From: an uncultured Prevotellaceae bacterium
Lineage (GTDB): Bacteria > Bacteroidota > Bacteroidia > Bacteroidales > Muribaculaceae
Assembly: GCA_900541935.1 (NCBI GenBank)
Contig: UQLZ01000074.1
Location: 1-8,370 of the forward strand
Length of the DNA stretch: 8,370 nt
Direction: 5' to 3'
This document shows positions 1 to 7,406 of the stretch, in pieces; position 1 is the first letter of the stretch; each line of letters opens with the position of its first letter. The notes under the pieces were generated by a model. That model was not told the origin of the DNA and ran no database searches. It saw only the letters and a list, made by a program, of their open reading frames with translations. Position numbers and translations under genes: made by a program.

Positions 1-346
1 AGTCTCTTTCATTTTCTGTTACTTTTTAGTGTAACGCTATGGCAGGACTAGACAGGGTATAGAAAAAAAACGGAGGCTTGTGATTGAGATTAGCAAGAAA
101 GAAAAGGGCATATTGCTTGTTGTCAGGAACAACGGCATTAAGTATATGCCACAGATGGTAACGTCAGGAACTGGAACCGGATTAAAGGTTATATATCAGA
201 CGATAGCGTTTTTAAACAGTAGAAATGTTAATAAGATAGAACTTTTTATCAGTACCAACAAATCAGAGGAAGGGGTTGAGGAAGGAGCAAAGGTTGAGAT
301 TTTAATACCAAACAACTACAATTATCAAGCAATTCAAACCGAATAG
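1..346 (+). pseudogene. LytS-type sensor histidine kinase, decayed C-terminal fragment
   Basis: This is the ATP-binding end of a LytS/YehU-type (His_kinase/HATPase) sensor kinase, the class that phosphorylates LytTR response regulators such as the gene that follows. The frame is open from 35 to the stop at 344-346. It shows the G1-like box VRNNG, the G2 box GTGTGLKVIYQTI and the typical ending VEILIPNNYNYQ. A TAA at 32-34 interrupts the same frame. The N-box Asn region expected just upstream (usually VENAxKHG) appears only in pieces: NAMAGLD is readable in frame 3 around 33-53, then the reading moves to frame 2 at GIEKKRR. A GTG at 80 could start an 88-residue peptide, but that would lack the N-box, dimerisation domain and sensor. 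Sequence before position 1 is not visible, so an assembly error remains possible. I infer a dead kinase gene. Confidence 0.75.
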
Positions 347-567
347 TAATATATTTTGTCACGATAGGGGCAAAATGTTGCTGTAATACAGTAAAGTTGC
401 GTAGCACTGCGGTTTTAATAAATACAAATTACTTATCTTTGCATAAGATAGGAAAAACTGGAAAGTGAAAAAGAGAAACGCATAAAATTTGTTTCCATAA
501 AATTGTTCGCAGTGTAACTATATATTGATGAGTTATCTTTAAGTAATACTGAATATTTTTTACGCCA
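347..567. other. Intergenic region between kinase remnant and response regulator
   Basis: This 221-nt noncoding stretch is AT-rich. It holds a small ATTTTG/CAAAAT inverted repeat around 353-376 and a good Bacteroidetes -7 element at 434-441. A second, poorer candidate, TATCTTTA, lies at 534-541 close to the start of the response regulator. No protein-like frame is visible. Confidence 0.6.
434..441 (+). promoter_or_regulatory. Predicted Bacteroidetes -7 promoter element of the response regulator
   Basis: TATCTTTG matches the Bacteroidetes housekeeping sigma -7 consensus TAnnTTTG. The expected -33 TTTG about 19 nt upstream is weak (GGTTTT at 411-416). Initiation would give a 5' leader of roughly 120 nt before the ATG at 568. 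The flanking 14-mer TTATCTTTGCATAA (433-446) recurs exactly on the minus strand at 3034-3047. Confidence 0.5.
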
Positions 568-1332
568 ATGAGAGGACACTCGTTTTGCACATTGATTGTT
601 GACGATGATCAGGTGGCTATAGATGAGCTTAAAAGAGGGTTATCGAAACATTCGTCGTCAATAGATATTATAGGAGAGTGCTATAATGCACAAACAGCAA
701 AAGAAACAATATTTGAAGTACGGCCAGAAATTTTGTTTCTTGATATTGAATTGCCAGACACTAAGGGTATTGAGTTGTTGAATAGCATAAAGGGCTTGGT
801 GGATTGGGATATGATTGTCATATTCTATTCAGCACACAGTAGGTACATTCTCAACGCTATGAGGGAATCAGCCTTTGATTTCCTACTAAAGCCGTTCTGT
901 CAGGAAGAACTTGATGGAATATTAGATCGTATATATCAGGCAAAGAAGGATAGTGATTTCAGAAATAGTTCAGAAATATCTGATAATGATTATATCCAAG
1001 GCAGTTTTATTGCTGCAACAGTTACCGGTTATCGTATTATAAAACTTGATGAGATAGGGTACTTTACGCATCAGGGCATACGCAAGCAATGGTATGCAAA
1101 TTTGGTAAGTGGAGAGTCATTGTGTTTAAAAAGGGGTACATCTGCAGAAAATATATTAGGTTATTCTCAACTGTTTTTTCAAATAAGTCAGTCAACAATA
1201 GTCAATATCAATTATCTTGCTGCTATTGATGGGAAAAATTGCACAATGCTTCCGCCTTTTGACAGTAGCACAAATTTGAAGATTTCAAGAAATTATTTGA
1301 AGAAACTGCAGGAAAAACTAAATCTTATATAA
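568..1332 (+). CDS. LytTR-family response regulator transcription factor
   Basis: This 254-residue cytoplasmic two-component regulator has an N-terminal receiver domain (about 6-125) and a C-terminal LytTR DNA-binding domain (about 143-250). The receiver has the acidic cluster IVDDD (D12-D14), the phospho-acceptor D59 in LFLDIELPD, S88 at the switch Ser/Thr position, and the conserved K108-P109. The LytTR part has the signatures IIKLDEIGYF (157-166) and QISQSTIVNINYL near 205, the region that normally reads FxRxHRSyiVN. It appears intact and of normal length. Its natural partner would be the LytS-type kinase upstream, which looks broken, so it may now act as an orphan or serve another kinase. 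It is convergent with the next gene, with only 44 nt between stops and no strong terminator. Its target genes cannot be read from the sequence. Confidence 0.93.
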   Translation: MRGHSFCTLIVDDDQVAIDELKRGLSKHSSSIDIIGECYNAQTAKETIFEVRPEILFLDIELPDTKGIELLNSIKGLVDWDMIVIFYSAHSRYILNAMRESAFDFLLKPFCQEELDGILDRIYQAKKDSDFRNSSEISDNDYIQGSFIAATVTGYRIIKLDEIGYFTHQGIRKQWYANLVSGESLCLKRGTSAENILGYSQLFFQISQSTIVNINYLAAIDGKNCTMLPPFDSSTNLKISRNYLKKLQEKLNLI

Positions 1333-1376
1333 TTAAAATATCCTTGTAAGGCAATCTGTTATAAAGGAAAAGCCTA

Positions 1377-3020
1377 TTATCTAATAGGAAACACGCGCTC
1401 CAGATATATATCGTGTGGAACGTAATCTGTGCTTATTAGACTCTTTCTGCGATTGTTGTAGTTGAAGTCAATGCCAGCAATGTCGTAAAGCAGGAAAGGA
1501 ATGTCTGCCATGCAGAATAATCTGTTGTAGGCAGACTGTATTCTTACATATTTCTCGCTGTTTAATCTCTTGAAAGAATTGCTGCACCAGATAAAAAAAG
1601 GAATGCTGTAAATATCGCGTTGGGTGTTAGTGTTGGCGAAGTTCCCAAAAGAGCGGCCATAACTGGGTTTTTCTCCGTCATAAATATTTTCGCCATGGTC
1701 CGAAATATATAACATTATGGCATTTTTGTCGCGAAGCGTACTTATGACATTTGATATAACAAGGTCATTGTACAGCACCGAGTTGTCGTATTCCGCAACT
1801 CGTCTGCGCTCACGTTTGTTCAAGTCATATCTATCAACGTCTTTTTCTGAGAATACTCCAAACCCTTCAGGATACCTGTTTTTAGCATCTGCATGCATTC
1901 CCATAAGGTGAATAATGTTAAGTGAGCCAGGAGACAGGTCAAATTGAGATTTGTACTTTGAAATAAAATCGCCGTCATAATGGCAAATCTCGCTGTTTCG
2001 GAAATCAAAGCAGGCATCGTTTATATCTTTAGGATTAAGGAAATAAGTGCATCCGTAATCCCATTCACCATGCAACTTTTGGGTATATTGATTATCGAAA
2101 TAGTTAACTTTATATCCCGCTTTTCTGAATACGGCAGGCATAAGGATATAAATGCTGTCGTTAAAAGTTTTCGGGTTACAGTCGGTATGCGTAAAAATAT
2201 ATTTCATTGCGTATGCCGTACTGTTTGTCGGGGAATATGCCCTGTCGAAAACGGTAAGGTTTCCAAGGCTGTTTTCTTTAGACAGATTCGGACAAGTATT
2301 TTTCCCGTATCCGTACAGTTCACAATGGTTTTTATTGAACGATTCACCGATAACGAAGACTATTGTTGGAGCGCTTTCAATTTCAGGCTGCGAGGTTATT
2401 TCAATTTTGCTTATAGCCTCCCTAATCTTGTCAATATCATTATGATTTTTCCTGACAAAGTTTACGGATTTGGCAAATTCCATAATTGTATTGTTTCCGA
2501 TAGGAAAAGAAAAAGGAAGAAAAGGCAAAACTGTACCGCCTATAAAAGTAATGACCACTGCAATTTTTATTGCATTAGAGAAGTCAACTAATTTATTTAC
2601 CAGGCGTCTTTTAGCAATCTTATAACCGAAAACAGCAGCAACCGTAGCGGCAAGAGGTAGCAACATAATCGGCTGAAAGACAAATACCTGGAGAAACTCC
2701 AAGACCTCCTTGGCATTCGTTTGGGCAATCAGCGTCATAACAGCAGGGTTCAGCCGCGAACCAAAACGCAGGTAGCATAATGTTTCTATAATAAAAAATA
2801 TAAAAGCAGAGCATAAAGCGATGGCTGAGAGTTTACGCAATTTCGTTGACGCAATCACCCACAGCACAATGCCCCATGATAATGAATGGAAAAAGGAAGT
2901 GACAAAAAACACCTTTGCAAAGTGGTTAGGCTCATAACTTGCCGGCAAGCTCATCAGCAAAGAGAAGATAAATACCTCAAATATTCCAGCATAACTTCCT
3001 TTTTCAGGGAAAATCCTCAT
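1377..3020 (-). CDS. Phosphoethanolamine transferase-like membrane enzyme (sulfatase/alkaline phosphatase fold)
   Basis: This 547-residue inner-membrane enzyme (from ATG at 3020) belongs to the EptA/CptA/OpgE group, which moves phosphoethanolamine from phosphatidylethanolamine onto lipid A or other envelope glycans. About five hydrophobic helices fill the first 175 residues; a periplasmic catalytic domain follows. Numbered from the TTG at 3041 (seven residues longer), the metal ligand E233 lies in FVIGESF and the likely nucleophile T275 in TNSTAY. H378 and H383 lie in HLMGMH before NRYPEGF, and D448-H449 in YISDHGEN. The cysteines that bracket the nucleophile in EptA/MCR are replaced by P271 and Y281. 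I prefer the ATG start because the upstream TTG lies inside the predicted -7 box. It is divergent from the VTC operon and convergent with the response regulator. The acceptor substrate is unknown. Confidence 0.88.
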   Translation of the reverse strand: MRIFPEKGSYAGIFEVFIFSLLMSLPASYEPNHFAKVFFVTSFFHSLSWGIVLWVIASTKLRKLSAIALCSAFIFFIIETLCYLRFGSRLNPAVMTLIAQTNAKEVLEFLQVFVFQPIMLLPLAATVAAVFGYKIAKRRLVNKLVDFSNAIKIAVVITFIGGTVLPFLPFSFPIGNNTIMEFAKSVNFVRKNHNDIDKIREAISKIEITSQPEIESAPTIVFVIGESFNKNHCELYGYGKNTCPNLSKENSLGNLTVFDRAYSPTNSTAYAMKYIFTHTDCNPKTFNDSIYILMPAVFRKAGYKVNYFDNQYTQKLHGEWDYGCTYFLNPKDINDACFDFRNSEICHYDGDFISKYKSQFDLSPGSLNIIHLMGMHADAKNRYPEGFGVFSEKDVDRYDLNKRERRRVAEYDNSVLYNDLVISNVISTLRDKNAIMLYISDHGENIYDGEKPSYGRSFGNFANTNTQRDIYSIPFFIWCSNSFKRLNSEKYVRIQSAYNRLFCMADIPFLLYDIAGIDFNYNNRRKSLISTDYVPHDIYLERVFPIR

Positions 3021-3038
3021 TTTGTACCTAATTTTATG

Positions 3039-3046
3039 CAAAGATA
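3039..3046 (-). promoter_or_regulatory. Predicted -7 promoter element of the phosphoethanolamine transferase gene
   Basis: On the minus strand TATCTTTG fits the Bacteroidetes -7 consensus TAnnTTTG, about 18 nt upstream of the ATG at 3020. The -33 region is poor (CTTGTTTT, slightly misplaced). The TTG that would extend the gene to 3041 overlaps the last three bases of this box, so transcripts from here could not contain it. This decides the start at 3020. Confidence 0.6.
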
Positions 3047-3463
3047 ATACAAACAGATAGGAGAAAAAACAAGTTTATTTGATTATTTATCCAGAAATGC
3101 TGTTCTGTTGCTGGATGAGTATAATAACTATATGAAAGAGTGTAATCCTTTATAAAGAGAGTGGTAGTGCGAATTGTTAGAGATACATACTGGGTTTTGG
3201 CGTTTGTGTAAGTATTATGTCTGGAATGAAATGGCTTGGATGATTTATTAAATCATGATGAAAAATTGGAGGAATATAACGAAAAGGAAAAATTATCAGT
3301 TGTTGATGCAGTTTTTCCATAATAGTAAACGTTTTAATATGAAAGGCGAGCGAGGAGAATGCGAGTCTATGGAAACAAGGCCACCTGTTTTTAAAAGAAC
3401 AAGATTAAACTTAAAGATAAGATTAATAGTGACAATGTAGCATTGCTGGCAGAATATAAGATT
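3047..3463. other. Gene-poor region upstream of the VTC operon
   Basis: No convincing gene is present here. A 61-codon open frame at 3255-3440 has an unconvincing composition. Short protein-like stretches occur in different frames. One is SLFDYLSRNAVLLLDEYNN within 3048-3152. Another is CELLEIHTGFWRL, within 3165-3245. A third is EKLEEYNEKEKLSVVDAVFP, ending near 3320. These may be remnants of a degraded gene, but I do not recognise it. The promoter of the downstream operon should lie here, yet I find no clear TTTG/TAnnTTTG pair. Confidence 0.4.
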
Positions 3464-4207
3464 ATGAAAGAAGAATTATCAGGATATGATAGCATCTCTC
3501 TGGAAGAGATGAAGGGTATCCGTCTAATGAACCGGATTGACACAAAGTTTGTTACAACACTTCCCGTACTGGAGGAATTGTTGCGAAGAGCCCAGCCTGA
3601 GTATTATGTTCAGGAAACAGGTGGCAGGCGAATGATGCACTACAATACCTTGTACTTTGACACGGCAAGCCATGATATGTATATAATGCATCAGAATGGC
3701 AAGAAGAATCGCCAAAAGATTAGGGTTCGCAGTTATTCTGATTCGGGAATACATTTTCTTGAGGTAAAGAATAAAAATTGTTGTGGCAGAACGAAAAAGA
3801 AGCGCATTTCTGTTAGTGACCGTTCGCAATGGAATATCGAAGGCGTGGATTTTCTTAATGAATATAGCCGTTACAAAGTAGGTGATTTGCACGAGCAGAT
3901 AGAGAACAGTTTTCAGAGGGTGACACTTGTCAATAAAGGCTTGACGGAGCGCATTACTATTGACGTAGATCTGAAATTCCATAACTTTGAAAACGACTGC
4001 CGAACTGGTTTTCCAGAGTTGGCGATTATTGAATTGAAACGCGATGGAAACACATATTCCCCTATAAAAAGTATGCTGCGTGATTTGCGTATAAAGCCGT
4101 CAAAATTCAGTAAATATTGTGTAGGCTGTGCAAAGACAGACCCTATGTTAAAGCAAAATAGATTTAAGCCATTGTTTTGCTATCTTGACAAGTTAATCAG
4201 AAATTAA
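3464..4207 (+). CDS. VTC-domain polyphosphate polymerase-like protein
   Basis: This 247-residue predicted cytosolic protein carries the VTC (triphosphate-tunnel) domain over nearly its whole length. In yeast Vtc4 this fold polymerises phosphate from ATP into polyphosphate; the activity of bacterial stand-alone versions is less certain. Tunnel residues are visible (from ATG): RIDTK with R24 and K28, KIRVR with R87 and R89, FLEVKNK with E100 and K102, GRTKKKR with K111-K113, R152, ERITIDVD with R163, IIELKRDG with E190 and K192, and KFSKY with K214 and K217. These match the basic and acidic residues that line the tunnel in Vtc4. It lacks the SPX domain and membrane segments of yeast Vtc proteins. 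A TTG at 3443 would add seven residues; ATG at 3464 fits the usual family start. It is first in the operon, 15 nt before the DUF4956 gene. Confidence 0.88.
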   Translation: MKEELSGYDSISLEEMKGIRLMNRIDTKFVTTLPVLEELLRRAQPEYYVQETGGRRMMHYNTLYFDTASHDMYIMHQNGKKNRQKIRVRSYSDSGIHFLEVKNKNCCGRTKKKRISVSDRSQWNIEGVDFLNEYSRYKVGDLHEQIENSFQRVTLVNKGLTERITIDVDLKFHNFENDCRTGFPELAIIELKRDGNTYSPIKSMLRDLRIKPSKFSKYCVGCAKTDPMLKQNRFKPLFCYLDKLIRN

Positions 4208-4222
4208 ATAAAAACAGACAAT

Positions 4223-4882
4223 ATGGAAGAATTTGAAATTTTGGATACTCCATTATTGGAGGTTCTTGATGTTTGGCAACTTTTGTTTCGATTTGCCTTC
4301 AACAGTATTGTGGTATGGGTAATTATTCATTGGCTATACTATAGAAAGAGTAAAAGGCGTGATTATTATTTTACGTTCTTTTTGATTAGTATAAGTATCT
4401 TTTTCCTGATATTCCTTCTTGGAAGTGTTAAGATGAAGATTGGGTTTGCGTTAGGTCTGTTTGCCATTTTTGGCATTATACGGTATCGAACGGAGTCGAT
4501 GCCTGTGCGGGAGATGACTTATCTTTTTGTGCTTATAGCCTTGTCTGTTATAAATGCCTTGTCAACGACTATCAGTTTTGCCGAGTTGGTATTAACGAAT
4601 TTTATCTTTATATTCGCAATATGGATCTGCGAGGGAAACAAGTGGCTTAAGCATGTGTCTTCCAAGTTGGTGCAGTATGATAAGATAGAATTGATAAAGC
4701 CGGAAAAACGTGATGAACTGATAGCCGACTTGAAGCAGCGTACGGGTTTGAAAATTGTTTCGGTAGAGATTGGTTCGATAGATTTTTTGCGGGATACGGC
4801 GTTGCTGAAAGTGCATTATGAGCCAGATGACCAGTTAGTTAATTCAGTAGATAACATAATAAAAATACCTAAAGGACAATGA
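4223..4882 (+). CDS. DUF4956 family integral membrane protein
   Basis: This 219-residue protein has about five hydrophobic helices (roughly 20-40, 49-67, 73-86, 99-113 and 119-136) and a soluble C-terminal domain (about 140-219). The conserved DUF4956 core is clear: KMKIGFALGLFAIFGIIRYR at 70-89, followed by TESMPVREMTYLF with charged R87, R89, E91, R96 and E97 next to the membrane. The biochemical function is unknown. The family is regularly encoded beside VTC-domain proteins, and I infer it forms the inner-membrane partner of the upstream polymerase, comparable in place (not in sequence) to the membrane channel part of yeast VTC. Its stop overlaps the next start by 4 nt (ATGA at 4879-4882), indicating translational coupling. 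Confidence 0.88.
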   Translation: MEEFEILDTPLLEVLDVWQLLFRFAFNSIVVWVIIHWLYYRKSKRRDYYFTFFLISISIFFLIFLLGSVKMKIGFALGLFAIFGIIRYRTESMPVREMTYLFVLIALSVINALSTTISFAELVLTNFIFIFAIWICEGNKWLKHVSSKLVQYDKIELIKPEKRDELIADLKQRTGLKIVSVEIGSIDFLRDTALLKVHYEPDDQLVNSVDNIIKIPKGQ

Positions 4883-5601
4883 GAAAGATTTTAATAATGA
4901 TAGTGGTTGCAGTGTTTTCTGCATCGACTGTCTTTGCAGAAGGACCAGCAATGTGGGCAACTGTTTCTGCAACGAAGAAGATAACAAAGAAGTGGGACGT
5001 TTCGGCAGAAGCCGAACTGCGAACTCATTACGGTTTTGATGGTGGTATTGACAGGGTTAGCCTGTCTGTTGGTACTGATTATGAGATATTTTCATTCTTG
5101 AAAATCGGTGTTGGTTATGTGTTTATGGATTGTCATTCACAAGACAGGATAACTAAGGGAGGAAATTTTGTTCCCGACTATTGGTACTTGCGTCATCGGT
5201 TTAATGCGTCGTTGACTGGTGAGGTTTCTTTTGGCGATTTTTCTATTTCCCTTCGTGAGCGATGGCAATACACTTATCGCCCGGAAAAGTATGTGCCAAA
5301 ATTTGAGGAAGATTTTATAACACCTAAGAATGATGAATTGGTGAAGGGTAAGGGAAAAAACGTTCTTCGCTCGCGTTTGGAGTTGGAGTATAATATCCGC
5401 AGTATAAAGTTGTCGCCTTATGTTTCGGCTGAGATGTACCATAGTGGCAGCGGATTGGATAAGGTGCGATATACGGCTGGAGGAAAGTATAAGATAACAA
5501 AGAAGCACGCCCTGGAATTATTTTACCGCTATCAAGACCAGTCTGATGAGGATGACCCGGATGGGCATATTATAGGAATTGAATATAAGTTTAAATTTTA
5601 A
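4879..5601 (+). CDS. DUF2490 family outer-membrane beta-barrel candidate, copy 1
   Basis: This 240-residue secreted protein has a type I signal peptide (hydrophobic 4-19, probable cleavage VFA|EGP after A20). The mature part has many alternating strands and ends in FKF with a terminal Phe, the usual recognition signal for BAM-mediated barrel insertion. DUF2490 hallmarks are MWATVSATKKITKKW after the signal, SLRERWQYTYRPE in the middle, LRSRLELEYN, and LELFYRYQDQ near the end. The second copy at 7446-8147 shares these blocks, including the identical 13 residues SLRERWQYTYRPE. Function is not established for the family; position suggests an outer-membrane part of the same system. The start overlaps the DUF4956 stop, and the lipoprotein gene follows after 21 nt. 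Confidence 0.85.
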   Translation: MRKILIMIVVAVFSASTVFAEGPAMWATVSATKKITKKWDVSAEAELRTHYGFDGGIDRVSLSVGTDYEIFSFLKIGVGYVFMDCHSQDRITKGGNFVPDYWYLRHRFNASLTGEVSFGDFSISLRERWQYTYRPEKYVPKFEEDFITPKNDELVKGKGKNVLRSRLELEYNIRSIKLSPYVSAEMYHSGSGLDKVRYTAGGKYKITKKHALELFYRYQDQSDEDDPDGHIIGIEYKFKF

Positions 5602-5622
5602 CAGATACTAATTGTTTGCGTT

Positions 5623-7290
5623 ATGAAGAAGGTTATATATAGCATAATGGCAGCGGTTGCAATGTTGTTGCCGTTGGGCTCTTGTTCTGATGATGAGCCG
5701 ACTGTTCCTGGTGGTGGTACGGTCGTTGGTGCCGGTGATGATATGCCAGAGTTTGATATAGAGTTTGATGCAACGCCGTTAGAAGAAAGCGATGAGATTA
5801 CTAAGGATCCTAATAAGGAAAGTTATGACGAATATTTTGAGAATAAAGCGTTTCCAAATAAGGTGGTAATCACTTATAGTGAAGGCAAGGCGGAAGTTAC
5901 AGGACAGGTTCCTGGTGTTGCTGTTGAGGTTAAAGGTGCAGGCGTTGTTGTCAATTCAACTGTTGCGGGTGTTGAGTATGAGTTGAAGGGAAGTTCTTCA
6001 AATAGTTATTTCCGTCTTTATGGTGATAATTACACTAAGGTCATTCTCGCTGGCGTTAAATTGAATAACTCAACGGGAGCGGCAATCAATATCCAGTCTA
6101 AGGCGCCAACATATCTACATCTTGCGGAAAAGAGCGTCAATGCTCTTTGCGACGGCACAACTTATGTGCCTGTTGCGCCGGTGGAGGATATGAAGGGATG
6201 TATCTTTGCTGAGGGTAAGTTGATATTCAGCGGAAAGGGAGTGTTGGATATTTCCGCGAATTGCAAGAACGCCATTTCTTCGGATATGAACATTCTTTTC
6301 CGACCAGGTAATGTTATTAATATCACCAGTACTGCGAGCAATGGTATCAAGGCAAAAACAGGAGTGAGAATTAGTGGTGGCGTTTTGAATATTGATGTCA
6401 AAGGCGAGGCGGCTAAGGGCATAAACAGTGAGTCATACGTGGTTGTCTCCGGAGGTAGAACAATTATTAAAACCTTAGGAAACAGCAAGTTTAATGGGAT
6501 TGACCTGACAAATGCGGCAGGCGTAAAGTGTGATACGGATTTCGGTTTAATTGGTGGAAAAATTGCTGTCAAAACAATGGGAAAAGGAGGAAAGGGCATA
6601 AATGTCAATGGTGCAGTGACTATCAGTAGCGGTGAATTGGATGTCTTGGTAACCAGTTCGAAATATGTCTATAGTCCAGTTATGTCTTCAACGCCTAAAG
6701 GTATCAATTCGGATCTTATAATGATGATTAATGGTGGAAAGATAAAGGTGCGCGTCAATAATTCCAGCAGCGGTGAGGGTTTGGAAAGCAAGGTAGCAGT
6801 TCTTGTCAATGGTGGTCTTATCGAGGTTTCGGCTGTTGATGATTGCATCAAAGGTGAGAAATATGTTGATATATATAATGCAAGCATATATGCCTACAGT
6901 GCAGAGGGCGATGGAATAGATTCAAATGGAGAGGTTAATATTTTGAATAGTTCTGTTGTTGCTGTTGGTGGCAAGTCAAATAACGGTATAGAATGTATGG
7001 ACGGCAAATTTATGGTTGATGCATCAGAAGTTGTTGCCATTGGAGAAAGCAATACCGTTATGAATTCAGAAGAGAATTATTTCGTCTCTTATACATCACC
7101 GGTCATTGGCGGTGAATGCTTGTCGATTGTTGATGAGAAAGGAACGGATATGCTGGGATATAAACTGCCGAAAAGTTATGACTCTGTTAGTTTGCTTATG
7201 ACCGCAAGAAAAATGAAGAAGCAGAATAGTTATAAAGTGAAGAAGGTAACTTCTCTTGAAGGAAATAATTTCCATGGAATGTACTTTTAG
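5623..7290 (+). CDS. Cthe_2159-type carbohydrate-binding beta-helix lipoprotein
   Basis: This 555-residue lipoprotein has signal peptide 1-20 and lipobox LGSC with acylated C21. C21 is followed by SDDE, an acidic stretch typical of Bacteroidetes surface-exported lipoproteins. Residues 39-73 form a very acidic linker (15 Asp/Glu in 35). From about 75 to 500 comes a right-handed beta-helix of the Cthe_2159 (PF14262) carbohydrate-binding type. Repeating coils show turns such as AKGINSES, GKGINVNG, PKGINSDL, GEGLESK, GDGIDSNG and NGIECMDG, alternating with ISGGVLNI, INGGKIKV and VNGGLIEV strands. Founding members bind acidic polysaccharide and cellulose; the ligand here is unknown. The C-terminus is basic (Lys-rich, about 527-541). 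Last gene of the operon; the nearest likely terminator lies about 80 nt after the stop. Confidence 0.88.
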   Translation: MKKVIYSIMAAVAMLLPLGSCSDDEPTVPGGGTVVGAGDDMPEFDIEFDATPLEESDEITKDPNKESYDEYFENKAFPNKVVITYSEGKAEVTGQVPGVAVEVKGAGVVVNSTVAGVEYELKGSSSNSYFRLYGDNYTKVILAGVKLNNSTGAAINIQSKAPTYLHLAEKSVNALCDGTTYVPVAPVEDMKGCIFAEGKLIFSGKGVLDISANCKNAISSDMNILFRPGNVINITSTASNGIKAKTGVRISGGVLNIDVKGEAAKGINSESYVVVSGGRTIIKTLGNSKFNGIDLTNAAGVKCDTDFGLIGGKIAVKTMGKGGKGINVNGAVTISSGELDVLVTSSKYVYSPVMSSTPKGINSDLIMMINGGKIKVRVNNSSSGEGLESKVAVLVNGGLIEVSAVDDCIKGEKYVDIYNASIYAYSAEGDGIDSNGEVNILNSSVVAVGGKSNNGIECMDGKFMVDASEVVAIGESNTVMNSEENYFVSYTSPVIGGECLSIVDEKGTDMLGYKLPKSYDSVSLLMTARKMKKQNSYKVKKVTSLEGNNFHGMYF

Positions 7291-7303
7291 AGTATGTTTA
7301 AAA

Positions 7304-7322
7304 GGGGTTGTGTCAAAATAAA
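7304..7322. repeat. Insertion-sequence-end-like motif
   Basis: GGGGTTGTGTCAAAATAA resembles the terminal inverted repeats of several Bacteroidales insertion sequences, which often read GGGTTGTGTCAAAA or close variants. No transposase gene and no matching opposite end occur in the window, so at most it is a solo remnant. It lies just after the lipoprotein stop and before the terminator. Confidence 0.3.
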
Positions 7323-7370
7323 TTTTCGATGCAAACCATTTTTGATTAGAATAAGGCACTCTTATGGCTC

Positions 7371-7406
7371 AACAAAACAAAATGCTTGCATTTTGTTTTG
7401 TTTTTT
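7371..7406 (+). terminator. Intrinsic terminator after the VTC/DUF4956 operon
   Basis: A perfect 15-bp inverted repeat, AACAAAACAAAATGC (7371-7385) and GCATTTTGTTTTGTT (7388-7402), is separated by TT. It is followed by further T residues to 7406. In RNA the innermost pair would open to give a 4-nt loop on a 14-bp stem. The stem is AT-rich, so strength is uncertain, but the T-run and the position between two transcription units fit an intrinsic terminator. Confidence 0.65.

Noticed and set aside
353..376. ATTTTG/CAAAAT inverted repeat as a terminator of the kinase remnant
   Set aside because: The stem is six AT-rich base pairs with a 12-nt loop and no T-run, too weak to call.
1333..1376. Bidirectional terminator between the convergent response regulator and transferase genes
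   Set aside because: Only a 4-bp CCTT/AAGG hairpin is visible, without flanking T-run, so no terminator is claimed.
1980..2591. 203-codon plus-strand open frame
   Set aside because: It lies wholly antisense to the phosphoethanolamine transferase gene, whose motifs are clear; the translation shows no domain and no signal.
3255..3440. 61-codon open frame upstream of the VTC gene
   Set aside because: Its composition is rich in Arg, Lys and Asn without any recognisable pattern, it has no clear start signal, and other frames in the same stretch look more protein-like.
3443..3463. TTG start extending the VTC protein by seven residues
   Set aside because: The ATG at 3464 agrees with the usual beginning of the family, and no better ribosome signal favours TTG.
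3524..3982. 152-codon minus-strand open frame
   Set aside because: It is antisense to the well-supported VTC-domain gene and has no recognisable features.
5137..5508. Minus-strand open frame inside DUF2490 copy 1, with a similar one at 7812-8069 inside copy 2
   Set aside because: Both are shadows of the paralogous sense genes; their mutual similarity follows from the sense-strand homology.
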